NCBI GenBank assembly: GCA_040222855.1
Contig: JAVKCD010000023.1
Span: forward strand, 1 to 40,986
DNA from: Phycisphaeraceae bacterium
Lineage (GTDB): Bacteria > Planctomycetota > Phycisphaerae > Phycisphaerales > Phycisphaeraceae
Length of the DNA stretch: 40,986 nt
Reading direction: 5' to 3'
Below the pieces are notes generated by a model. That model ran no database searches. It worked only from the letters and a program-made list of their open reading frames with translations, and was not told the origin of the DNA. Positions 26,472 to 34,313 of the stretch are shown here, one piece after another (the first letter of the stretch is position 1; each line of letters begins with the position of its first letter). Position numbers and translations under genes: made by a program.

Positions 26472-27967
26472 GCCGTATCACCAACACACTCATCGCTCTC
26501 CTCATCACCACCGTCTGCACCACCGCCGCCCACGCCGAACTCTGGCTCCCCGCCATCTTCGGCGACCACATGGTCCTCCAGGCTGACAAACAACCCGCCA
26601 TCTGGGGCAAAGCCAACCCCAACCAGACCATCACCCTCACCATCGACAACCAACGCGCCACCACCACCGCCGACGCCGAAGGCCACTGGCTCGCCCACCT
26701 CCCCAGACTCGCCGACCCCGGCCCGCACACCCTCCGCATCGACGCCGGACCCGACTGGAAAGTCATCGACGACATCCTCATCGGCGAAGTCTGGGTCTGC
26801 TCCGGACAGTCCAACATGGACATGCGGATGTACAAAATGGACCAGGCCGAGATCGACGCCGCCGACCATCCCAAAATCCGACTCTTCCGCGTCGAACGCT
26901 CCTCCTCCGAAACACCTCTCGACGACGTCGAAGGACAGTGGGAACTCTGTACACCCCGTAACGTCCGTGACTTCTCCGCCGCCGCCTACTACATGGGCCG
27001 CGAACTCCAGCAACACCTCGACCAACCCATCGGACTCATCCACACCGCCTGGGGCGGAACCGGTGCCGAAGTCTGGACACGACGCGAAGTTCTCGAAGCC
27101 AACCCCATCCTCCAACCCGTCGTCCGCCGCCACGACCGCAACTGGCAAACCTACAACGACGCCCTCGCCGCATGGAAAGACAACCCCACAGGATCAGAGC
27201 CCACACCCCCCGAGGACCGCCGCACCGTAGGCGGGCTCTACAACGGCATGATCCACCCCCTCGTCCCCTACACCATCCGTGGCTTCGCCTGGTACCAAGG
27301 CGAGTCCAACGTCTGGCGCTCACGACAGTACTACACCCTCCTCTCCGAAATGATCATCGACTGGCGAACCCAGTGGGGTGACATGACCCTCCCCTTCGGC
27401 ATCGTCCAACTCCCCAACTATTCCGACGCACCCCGCGTCCCCCCAGCAACCGGCAGCTTCGAAGAGCTCCGCGAGTCACAACTCCGTGTCTCCCAGTCAC
27501 TCCCCAACACCGGACTCATCGTCACCATCGATGTAGGCAAGCCCACCGACATACACCCCCTGGATAAACACACCGTCGGCAAACGACTCGCCCTCTGGGC
27601 CCTCGAAGCCGCCTACAACCACGACATCAACGGACAGGCACCCCACTTCTGGGAAGTCAACTTCGACACCGGCTCCAACGAGGTCGAGCTCAAGTTCGCC
27701 AACGCCGCCGCAGGGCTCACCACCTCCGATGGCGGGCCCCCACGGGGCTTCGTGATCGCAGGCCCCGACATGAGATTTCGTTGGGCTCAGGCTCGCATCG
27801 AAGGCGACACGGTGTACGTTTCAGAAGCCAAGGTCACCGACCCAAGAGCCGTCCGCTACGCCTGGGACGACAACCCCTCATGGGCCAACCTGGTCTCCGG
27901 CGACGGACTCCCCGTCTCCCCCTTCCGCACCGATAAATGGCCCGGCATCACCGACAACGCCCGCTAA
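26468..27967 (+). CDS. Sialate O-acetylesterase-like SGNH esterase (SASA family)
   Basis: This is a secreted carbohydrate esterase of 499 residues. The signal peptide (NTLIALLITTVCTTAAHA) is followed by a beta-domain (IFGDHMVLQADKQPAIWG). The catalytic block I is VWVCSGQSNMDM with the nucleophile Ser near residue 116. GLIHTAWGGTGAEVW is the oxyanion block, GFAWYQGESNVW follows, and TDIHPLDKH near residue 360 carries the catalytic Asp-x-x-His. In this locus it more plausibly removes O-acetyl groups from uronate polysaccharide than from sialic acid; no sialic acid genes are present. It is translationally coupled to the symporter gene, with the PL6 gene 20 bp downstream. Confidence 0.9.
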   Translation: MSRITNTLIALLITTVCTTAAHAELWLPAIFGDHMVLQADKQPAIWGKANPNQTITLTIDNQRATTTADAEGHWLAHLPRLADPGPHTLRIDAGPDWKVIDDILIGEVWVCSGQSNMDMRMYKMDQAEIDAADHPKIRLFRVERSSSETPLDDVEGQWELCTPRNVRDFSAAAYYMGRELQQHLDQPIGLIHTAWGGTGAEVWTRREVLEANPILQPVVRRHDRNWQTYNDALAAWKDNPTGSEPTPPEDRRTVGGLYNGMIHPLVPYTIRGFAWYQGESNVWRSRQYYTLLSEMIIDWRTQWGDMTLPFGIVQLPNYSDAPRVPPATGSFEELRESQLRVSQSLPNTGLIVTIDVGKPTDIHPLDKHTVGKRLALWALEAAYNHDINGQAPHFWEVNFDTGSNEVELKFANAAAGLTTSDGGPPRGFVIAGPDMRFRWAQARIEGDTVYVSEAKVTDPRAVRYAWDDNPSWANLVSGDGLPVSPFRTDKWPGITDNAR

Positions 27968-27987
27968 GAAAGACAAAGGACAAAACT

Positions 27988-29811
27988 ATGCGCCGCGCCC
28001 GCATCCACCTCATGCTGTTCCTGGTGCTGCTCGCCGCCAACCCCTCGCTGGCCGCTGAACACCTCGTCTCCTCCGCGTCGCAAATCGCCGCCGCCATGGC
28101 CAACGCCAATCCCGGCGATACCCTCATCATGACCGATGGCGTCTGGAACAATCAGCACATCGACTTCGCCGGCTTCGGCACCGCCGACAACCCCATCACC
28201 CTCAAGGCTCAGACCCAGGGCGGGGTCATCCTCACCGGCTCATCCAACCTCGACATCTCCGGCCGACACCTCGTCGTCGACGGCCTCACCTTCCAGGATG
28301 GAACACCCCAGGGCAGCCACATCGTCCGATTCACCGGACCTCTCGGAAAAGCCTCCAACTCAAGACTCACCAACACCACCATCACCAACTACAACCCCTC
28401 CGACATCAACGACCGCTACTTCTGGGTCTCCCTCTACGGACAGGACAATCGCGTCGATCACTCCCGATTCCAGGGGCAAAACCACTCCGGCGTCACCGTC
28501 GTCGCATGGCTCGACAACAACATCGAAGCTCGACACCTCATCGACAACAACCACTTCCTCGACCGACCCGAAGGCAACGACAATGGCTTCGAAACCATCC
28601 GACTCGGAACCTCCGAAGTCTCAAACACCAACGCCAAAATCATCGTCGAACACAACCTCTTCGAAAGAGTCGACGGCGAAATCGAGATCATCTCCAACAA
28701 ATCCAACGACAACACCTTCCGATACAACACCTTCCGCGACTCCAAAGGAACTCTCACCCTCCGACACGGCCACCGCGCCACCGTCGAAGGAAACTTCTTC
28801 CTCGGAAACAACAAAGACGGCTCAGGCGGCATCCGCGTCATCGGCGAAGACCACGTCATCACCAACAACTACTTCGCCGATCTCGACGACCGCGCCGATG
28901 GCGTCATCTCCATCACCGCCGGTATCCCCAACACTGAGCCTTCCGGATACCAGCAGGTCAAGAACGCCATCATCGCCCACAACACCATCGTCAGCGCCGA
29001 CATGCCCGGCATCACCTTCGATTGGGGCTTCGGCGACCGCGACCGCACTCTCCTCGCCGAAAATCTCACCATCGCCGGCAACCTCATCACCGGCGTCTCC
29101 GACTCCATCTTCGAAGGACAGGAAGGCCCAGGCTGGACCTGGCAAGACAACCTCGTTTTCGGCGCCCCCCTCGGCATCACACCACGCCCAGGCATCACCA
29201 TCGCCGACCCCGACCTCATCCTCGCCCCCGACGGCCTCTTCCGGCCCGATACCAACAGCCCCGCGCTCAACATGATTCCCTTCAGCTCCGCCATCGTCAC
29301 CACCGACATGGACGGACAGACACGCACGGGCCTCATCGACATCGGCGCCGATGAAGCCCTCAGCACCCCCTTCCTCATCCGACCCCTCACCGCCGCCGAT
29401 GTGGGACCCATCCAGCCACTCGTCGGCGACTTCGACGCTAGCGGGTCTCTCGACTTCAGCGATATCCAACTCATTCAACAAGCCATGGCAACCTCCGACC
29501 CCGCCTTCGACCTCAACAACTCCGGCATCGTCGACATCACCGACCTCAATCTCTGGCTTACCGACCTCTACGGCACCCTCCCTGGCGACGCCAACCTCGA
29601 CCGCGCCGTGAACCTCATCGACCTCTCCGCCCTCGCGGCCAGCTTCGGACAAAGCATCATCAATGGCTACGCCCAGGGCGACCTCAACCTCGACTTCGCC
29701 GTCAACCTCATCGACCTCTCCATCCTCGCCACAAGCTTCGGCCAGTCCCCCACCGTCCCCGAACCCACCACCTCGCCCCTCCTCCTCCTGCTCCTCACCC
29801 TCCGCCGCTAA
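27988..29811 (+). CDS. PL6 family polysaccharide lyase (alginate lyase/chondroitinase B type) with double-dockerin PEP-CTERM tail
   Basis: This secreted beta-elimination lyase, probably for alginate, has 607 residues. The signal peptide LMLFLVLLAANPSLA is followed by a right-handed beta-helix. The catalytic residues are K238 (IISNKSNDNTF) and R259 (LTLRHGH); their 21-residue spacing equals that of Lys250 and Arg271 in chondroitinase B. GSGGIRVIGEDHVITNNYF follows. Residues 480-588 hold four calcium-loop repeats (GDFDASGSLDFSDIQLI, DLNNSGIVDITDLNLW, GDANLDRAVNLIDLSALA, GDLNLDFAVNLIDLSILA). The end is VPEP, a leucine-rich helix and RR. I chose the ATG at 27988, with AAGGA upstream, over the frame extension from 27937. 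It is the last gene of the symporter-esterase-lyase operon. Confidence 0.9.
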   Translation: MRRARIHLMLFLVLLAANPSLAAEHLVSSASQIAAAMANANPGDTLIMTDGVWNNQHIDFAGFGTADNPITLKAQTQGGVILTGSSNLDISGRHLVVDGLTFQDGTPQGSHIVRFTGPLGKASNSRLTNTTITNYNPSDINDRYFWVSLYGQDNRVDHSRFQGQNHSGVTVVAWLDNNIEARHLIDNNHFLDRPEGNDNGFETIRLGTSEVSNTNAKIIVEHNLFERVDGEIEIISNKSNDNTFRYNTFRDSKGTLTLRHGHRATVEGNFFLGNNKDGSGGIRVIGEDHVITNNYFADLDDRADGVISITAGIPNTEPSGYQQVKNAIIAHNTIVSADMPGITFDWGFGDRDRTLLAENLTIAGNLITGVSDSIFEGQEGPGWTWQDNLVFGAPLGITPRPGITIADPDLILAPDGLFRPDTNSPALNMIPFSSAIVTTDMDGQTRTGLIDIGADEALSTPFLIRPLTAADVGPIQPLVGDFDASGSLDFSDIQLIQQAMATSDPAFDLNNSGIVDITDLNLWLTDLYGTLPGDANLDRAVNLIDLSALAASFGQSIINGYAQGDLNLDFAVNLIDLSILATSFGQSPTVPEPTTSPLLLLLLTLRR

Positions 29812-29877
29812 AACCAACACCCCCAGTGTTGGCCAGCGCGACCACCCACAACAATCAATCCAAGCGCGACACGAGCC

Positions 29878-29893
29878 TGAGGCGCAAGCCTCA
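29878..29893. repeat. REP-like palindrome with GCAA tetraloop
   Basis: TGAGGC, loop GCAA, GCCTCA: a perfect 6-bp stem closed by a GNRA-type tetraloop, in non-coding DNA after the PL6 gene. It looks like a small extragenic palindrome. I found only one copy in the window, so calling it a dispersed repeat is inference. Confidence 0.4.
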
Positions 29894-29942
29894 CGGGCCC
29901 ATCCCCTCATCAACAATCGACGCTCAACAACACCCCAAGCGC

Positions 29943-29976
29943 AAAAAAAGCCCGACTCGCCAAAGCAAGCCGGGCT
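29943..29976 (-). terminator. Rho-independent terminator of the PEP-CTERM gene on the minus strand
   Basis: On the minus strand AGCCCGGC and GTCGGGCT pair (one G-U wobble) around a 12-base loop, and the stem is followed by seven Ts (seven As at 29943-29949 on the plus strand). It lies 24 bp after the stop of the leftward PEP-CTERM gene. On the plus strand the stem is imperfect and lacks a T tract, so it is a weak stop for the PL6 operon at best. Confidence 0.85.
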
Positions 29977-29999
29977 CATCAAAACTCAAATTAACACCC

Positions 30000-30866
30000 T
30001 CAGCGACGACGCAATGCCATCGCACCCAGACCCAGCAACAACGCACTCGCCGGCTCAGGGATCACATCATCACCAGTCCGCAGGATGATGTTGTCGTAAA
30101 ACACGTCAGGATCAACATTGCTGTTCGACGAGCCAATCAGACCCAGACGACCAAGACCCAAAGCCGGATCGTAGTTACCAGCCGACTTCGTCAGCGTAAA
30201 CTCAAGACCATTGATTTCATCCGCATCCGATGAATCGTTGAACAGCACGCCGTTGATGTAAACATCGTAGCTTTGCGGATTCAGCGAACGACTCACTCCA
30301 AACAAAGTGTAATCGTAGTTGCCCGCGACAGCCGCATTACCAACCATGGTGATCTGCTGCACGCCAACCAACGCATCACTGCTCTTGGTCGCCACGCTGC
30401 CAAAACCACCCTCGGACTTAGCCGTCACTTCGCCGTCGGCCTGCCACGACAGCGAAAACGCCGAACGCGACTCCGACGAAATGCTGTCGCCAGTATTCGC
30501 CATCCGGAAACGAATCGCACTCGAACTGTCATTCACCGAGTTATCGAAACTCGAAAAGTCCACGCGGAACGCACCCGTAATCGGCGCGTCCAGATCTTTC
30601 TGCAACTCCGGCTTGTCCTCCGTGCTGAAGTCATACAACCGCAGCGCATTGCCCGTACCAAATGGCGACGCAGGCACCGTCCCGGCATCCAGCAACTCAA
30701 TCCCGAACGTCGAGCCATCGCCCGCGTCCACCGTCGCGTTCCACACGTCACCCAGGTCAGCAACCGCCGCCTCGGTGTAAAGCGGAATGATCGCCGCCGA
30801 ACTGGCCGAAGCCATCAACGCCGTCGCCGCACTCGCGGCCAGTAAAGTCATCGTCGTCTTAGTCAT
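30000..30866 (-). CDS. PEP-CTERM sorting domain protein
   Basis: This secreted protein of 288 residues has a signal peptide (LLAASAATALMASASSAA) and a beta-rich body. The body shows FRVDFSSFDNSVNDSSSAIRF, SFSLSWQADG-like strands (here AFSLSWQADGEV) and DVFYDNIILRTGD, reminiscent of concanavalin/LamG-like sugar-binding folds, but the family is not certain. The end is VIPEPASALLLGLGAMALRRR split as the PEP motif, a hydrophobic helix and three arginines, the exosortase sorting signal. Unlike the two other PEP-CTERM proteins here it has no dockerin-like loops. A GAGGAGA precedes the ATG, and the gene has its own terminator. It is probably a surface-attached, possibly polysaccharide-binding protein. 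Confidence 0.85.
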   Translation of the reverse strand: MTKTTMTLLAASAATALMASASSAAIIPLYTEAAVADLGDVWNATVDAGDGSTFGIELLDAGTVPASPFGTGNALRLYDFSTEDKPELQKDLDAPITGAFRVDFSSFDNSVNDSSSAIRFRMANTGDSISSESRSAFSLSWQADGEVTAKSEGGFGSVATKSSDALVGVQQITMVGNAAVAGNYDYTLFGVSRSLNPQSYDVYINGVLFNDSSDADEINGLEFTLTKSAGNYDPALGLGRLGLIGSSNSNVDPDVFYDNIILRTGDDVIPEPASALLLGLGAMALRRR

Positions 30867-31126
30867 CGAAAGTCTCTCCTCTTCAAGGGTTGATACGAAA
30901 TGTGCAGAACATTAAACCGAGGTACAACCATAGTTTGGCACCTGTTTATCAGCTAGCCCACTGTTAATTTAGCTGTTAATTCGGTCCTGCGGCACGAGGC
31001 CAGATCAGGCATGAAAATAATATTATAAATATCTATAAAACAATAACTTAAAGGAAAAATAATCAGTATCGCCGCATGTTTGATCGAGATAGCGATCACC
31101 CAAGGCGGCGTACTGCTTAACACCCC
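30867..31126. promoter_or_regulatory. AT-rich divergent promoter region with repeated CTGTTAATT
   Basis: This 260-bp non-coding spacer becomes very AT-rich at 31012-31070. CTGTTAATT occurs at 30961-30969 and 30973-30981, 12 bp apart, and related copies lie in the other AT-rich spacer at 20993 and 21070. CCAGATCAGGCATGAA at 31000-31015 matches 13 of 16 positions of the sequence at 11739-11754 near the AraC-type gene. Promoters for the leftward PEP-CTERM gene and the rightward gene at 31127 must lie here, but I could not pick them with confidence. Confidence 0.55.
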
Positions 31127-31819
31127 ATGCCTACGGCCCCACACCTCCCTTCGCCGATAACGATTCAACTCATGCTCACCCTCATCAAACCATCCACCCT
31201 CATCACCCTCCTGTTCCTCGGCATCGCCTCCGGACTCGCCTATCGCGCCGGCAAAGACCGCCTCGCCGTCAGCGTCTACCGAGACCGCCTCGAACAGCTC
31301 CACACCGACTACAACGCCCTCGCGAACCAATACAACCAAGCCGTGACACGCTCCGCCGTCACCGAACTCGACGTCACCTCGACCACCGTCACCGTGACCG
31401 TGCGCACCCCCGCCGGCGTCCTCCAGTCTTTCCCCACACCCTACAACCCCCAAGGCGAGATCTTCCTCGACTACGTCGTCCTCGACGGCCGCCTCTGGAT
31501 CCGCCGCGTTTTCGACGAACACACACCCCCCAACCAAGGCGTCGTCATCAACCCCGATCTCGCCCACATCGACTGGAACAACCCCGACGCCGACCACGGC
31601 AAAGCCGCCTACCGCTCACTCACACCCGGACGCTGGCGACTCTCTGTCTCAGGCGACGGCGCCCTCACCCTACGTCCCGCACCCACCAACGCCTCTCTCG
31701 AGAGTCTGGACCTGGCCACCGCCCCCGAAGTCCACGACTACGACCCCGTCGCCACCGCCAACGCCGAGATCGATGACATCTCCTTCACCGATATCCTCGG
31801 CCAACTCTTTAGCCGCTGA
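31127..31819 (+). CDS. Hypothetical membrane-anchored protein
   Basis: I do not recognise this 230-residue protein. One N-terminal hydrophobic segment (TLITLLFLGIASGLAY) would anchor it in the membrane. A short predicted coiled coil (VYRDRLEQLHTDYNALANQY) follows, then a Thr/Val-rich strand segment (TVTVTVRTPAG). The rest is a globular domain with many Pro/Asp turns (DPVATANAEIDDISFTDIL at the end). The coding-style third positions (mostly C) match neighbours, so it is a real gene. The start could also be the ATG at 31172, immediately before the anchor. It is followed by an esterase-like gene on the same strand after 57 bp. No function can be assigned. Confidence 0.7.
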   Translation: MPTAPHLPSPITIQLMLTLIKPSTLITLLFLGIASGLAYRAGKDRLAVSVYRDRLEQLHTDYNALANQYNQAVTRSAVTELDVTSTTVTVTVRTPAGVLQSFPTPYNPQGEIFLDYVVLDGRLWIRRVFDEHTPPNQGVVINPDLAHIDWNNPDADHGKAAYRSLTPGRWRLSVSGDGALTLRPAPTNASLESLDLATAPEVHDYDPVATANAEIDDISFTDILGQLFSR

Positions 31820-31876
31820 TCAACACGGTCACCCGAAATCCGACAAGCGAGCCAACGCTCCACAGGAGGTTGATTC

Positions 31877-32716
31877 ATGCCACGCACCCTCATCCTGACC
31901 CTCACAGCCCTCACCCTCCTCACCATGTCACTCGTCGCTGTCGCCCACAATCCCGCGACCCACACCACCGAAACCCTCCTGACCGACATCCTCTACCGCA
32001 CCGAAGCCAACCTCGACGACGACCAGACACAGCGCTGCCGACTCGACATCGCCCACCCGAACGATCGCACCGGATTCGCCACCCTCGTCTGGTTCCATGG
32101 TGGGGGCCTCACCTCCGGTAACCGCTACATCCCCAAGGAACTCCGCGACAAAGGTATCGCCATCGTCGCTCCCAACTACCGACTCAGCCCCAACGTCAAA
32201 GCTCCCGTCTACATTGAAGACGCCGCTGCCGCCGTCGCCTGGACGCTCAACAACATTGAAGACCTCGGCGGAGACCCCGACCTCGTCTTTGTCTCCGGAC
32301 ACTCAGCAGGGGGGTACCTCGCCTCCATGATCGGCCTCGACAAACGCTGGCTCGCCGCCCACGATCTTGACGCCAACCAACTCGCCGGACTCGCACCCCT
32401 CTCTGGACACACCATCACCCACTTCACCGTCCGCGCCGAACGCGGAATCCCCGGCACTCAACCCATCATCGACGACCTCGCCCCCCTCTATCACGTCCGC
32501 TCTGACGCACCACCCCTCCTGCTCATCACCGGCGACCGCGAACGAGAACTCCTCGGACGCTATGAAGAAACCGCCTACCTCTGGCGCATGATGAAACTCG
32601 TCGGACACCAGGACACCACCCTCTTCGAGATCGACGGAACCAACCACGGCGAAATGGTCCCGCCCTCCTATCCCCTCATCCTCCGCTTCATGCGCGAGCG
32701 CACCCCCTCCCCGTAA
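31877..32716 (+). CDS. Secreted alpha/beta hydrolase (HSL/BD-FAE-like esterase)
   Basis: This is a carboxylesterase-type enzyme of 279 residues with an N-terminal signal peptide (LILTLTALTLLTMSLVAVAH). The oxyanion motif is VWFHGGGLTSG and the nucleophile elbow is SGHSAGGYLA. The remaining triad members are probably the Asp in LLITGDRER and the His in GTNHGEM. This is the layout of bacterial HSL-like or bifunctional feruloyl/acetyl-xylan esterase-like enzymes. A perfect AGGAGG precedes the ATG. It could deacylate polysaccharide side groups, but nothing in the sequence fixes the substrate. Confidence 0.88.
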   Translation: MPRTLILTLTALTLLTMSLVAVAHNPATHTTETLLTDILYRTEANLDDDQTQRCRLDIAHPNDRTGFATLVWFHGGGLTSGNRYIPKELRDKGIAIVAPNYRLSPNVKAPVYIEDAAAAVAWTLNNIEDLGGDPDLVFVSGHSAGGYLASMIGLDKRWLAAHDLDANQLAGLAPLSGHTITHFTVRAERGIPGTQPIIDDLAPLYHVRSDAPPLLLITGDRERELLGRYEETAYLWRMMKLVGHQDTTLFEIDGTNHGEMVPPSYPLILRFMRERTPSP

Positions 32717-32816
32717 CGCCCGATCATCGACCAGCACCCCACGCACAACACCGACCCCCCAGCCGATCTATGGCACAATCGCGTCCGTCACCCAAACCGC
32801 CGCGAGCTTGAGAGCC

Positions 32817-33413
32817 ATGGCCAACAACGTCAATGATACCCCGCAGGACCTCGAAGACCTGCTCAATGACATCAACCAACAGGTCTCGGACAACAAAACC
32901 ATCTCCATCGATGATCTGCTCGACGCGATCGGGAGCCGAGCCTTCGGACCACTCCTCGCCGTTCCCGCCCTGCTGGTGGTCTCACCACTTGGCTTCATCC
33001 CCGGACTACCCACCACCTTTGCACTCCTGACCATCCTCATCGCCGCACAGCACCTCCTTGGCCGAAAATACCCCTGGATACCCGAAAAACTCCGTGACCT
33101 CGAAGTCCCCGCCGATAAGTGGGACAATGCTTACAGCACCATCAAACCCTGGGCCACTAGGATCGATCACTTCATCAGCCCGCGCCTCATCTGGCTCGCA
33201 AAGGGCCGGGCTGAATACGTTATCAGCCTCATGGCGATCGCCCTCGCCACCTGCATGCCACCGCTCGAACTGATCCCGTTCGCCGTATTCATACCGGGAA
33301 CGACGCTCCTACTCCTGGGATTGGCCATCGCCGCTCACGACGGCTTGCTGGTGCTCATAGCCATCACAGGCATCGCAGCCTCCGTCTACCTGATCTACAC
33401 CACACTCCTCTGA
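32817..33413 (+). CDS. Exopolysaccharide synthesis ExoD family protein
   Basis: This is an integral membrane protein of 198 residues. The N-terminal amphipathic part (LEDLLNDINQQVSDNKTISI, DDLLDAIGSRAFGPLLAVPA) followed by a Pro/Gly-rich helix pair (VVSPLGFIPGLPTTFALL) is the ExoD signature. Three further hydrophobic segments lie near residues 130-198. Family members are linked to exopolysaccharide production in rhizobia, with an unknown molecular role. I use the ATG at 32817; a TTG three codons earlier is in frame. It converges on the transglutaminase gene with a 21-bp gap. It is probably not part of the degradation pathway. Confidence 0.88.
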   Translation: MANNVNDTPQDLEDLLNDINQQVSDNKTISIDDLLDAIGSRAFGPLLAVPALLVVSPLGFIPGLPTTFALLTILIAAQHLLGRKYPWIPEKLRDLEVPADKWDNAYSTIKPWATRIDHFISPRLIWLAKGRAEYVISLMAIALATCMPPLELIPFAVFIPGTTLLLLGLAIAAHDGLLVLIAITGIAASVYLIYTTLL

Positions 33414-33434
33414 GAATCACAGCAAACCCACGCC

Positions 33435-34313
33435 TCACACCGGGGAGACCTCAACCCGCACCTCAATCACCTGCTCACCACCCCCAACAATCACACCCTT
33501 CACAGGCGTCACATCACCGTAATCCCGCCCCCACGCCAGCGTCACGTGATACTCACCCGGAATCTGATCGTTCGTCGGGTCAAAATCTACCCAACGACCA
33601 CCACCCGCATACACCGACAGCCACGCATGCGAAGCATCCGCGCCCACCAGCTCCGGATCCCCCGCCGACTGATCCCGAAACGTCCGCAGATACCCCGACA
33701 CATACCGCGCTGGCAAACCCACCCCGCGCAGCATCGCAAGCTGCAGGTGAGCAAAGTCCTGACACACCCCGGATCGATGCTCAAAAACCTCCGACACCGC
33801 CGTGGTCACCGTCGTCGTCGTCGGGTCATACTTGAAATCTGTGTAAATCCGATGCGTTAGCTCCCGAGTCGCCTCGACCACCCCACGCCCAGGCGTAAAC
33901 GAACTCATCGCATACGCCGTGACATCCGCCTGCTCGCGCACCATCGGCGAATCAAACAAAAACTCCATCGCGTGCAGCCCCGCCCGTGTCACATCACCAC
34001 GCACCCCGTCGCGAACCGTCTCCCACGCCGGATCACCCCCACCCTCCAGGCCATCAAACACCGCGACCTCCACCTCGCTCTCCGCCGTGATCAGCATCCG
34101 CGAATGAGGCTCCTCCACCATGAACAGCACCGTCGTATTCCCGAAGTAATCAACCCGCGTGTGCATCACCTCGGGCTCCGGGTCCAGCACGATCATGTTC
34201 GACAGACAACGCTGGCCCGGCAGGTCCCTCGGCCGCAAAAACAACTGGCTGTGCCCAAGACCCACCGGCGAAGCGTATTGATACTCCGTCTCGTGACGCA
34301 CCCGATACCTCAT
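33435..34313 (-). CDS. Transglutaminase-like family protein
   Basis: This is a predicted cysteine protease/transglutaminase-fold enzyme of 292 residues. The N-terminal domain (MRYRVRHETEYQYASPV, LRPRDLPGQ) is the bacterial transglutaminase-like N-terminal domain. The catalytic triad is Cys near 182 (HRSGVCQDFAHLQLAMLRG), His near 229 (ADASHAWLSVY) and Asp near 243 (WVDFDPTND). It is the last gene of a three-gene leftward cluster and its start overlaps the ATP-grasp/alpha-E gene stop by 4 bp. Comparative work on amidoligases by Iyer, Aravind and colleagues predicted that such clusters make or trim peptide tags; this has not been shown by the sequence here. Confidence 0.92.
   Translation of the reverse strand: MRYRVRHETEYQYASPVGLGHSQLFLRPRDLPGQRCLSNMIVLDPEPEVMHTRVDYFGNTTVLFMVEEPHSRMLITAESEVEVAVFDGLEGGGDPAWETVRDGVRGDVTRAGLHAMEFLFDSPMVREQADVTAYAMSSFTPGRGVVEATRELTHRIYTDFKYDPTTTTVTTAVSEVFEHRSGVCQDFAHLQLAMLRGVGLPARYVSGYLRTFRDQSAGDPELVGADASHAWLSVYAGGGRWVDFDPTNDQIPGEYHVTLAWGRDYGDVTPVKGVIVGGGEQVIEVRVEVSPV

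Noticed and set aside
24708-29811. Sialic acid utilisation locus suggested by the sialate O-acetylesterase-type name
   Set aside because: No sialic acid lyase, epimerase or kinase is present; SASA-type esterases act on many acetylated glycans, and the neighbours are uronate genes.
19624-29811. SusC/SusD-type polysaccharide utilisation system
   Set aside because: I found no TonB-dependent receptor or SusD-like lipoprotein; uptake appears to rely on the sodium symporter.
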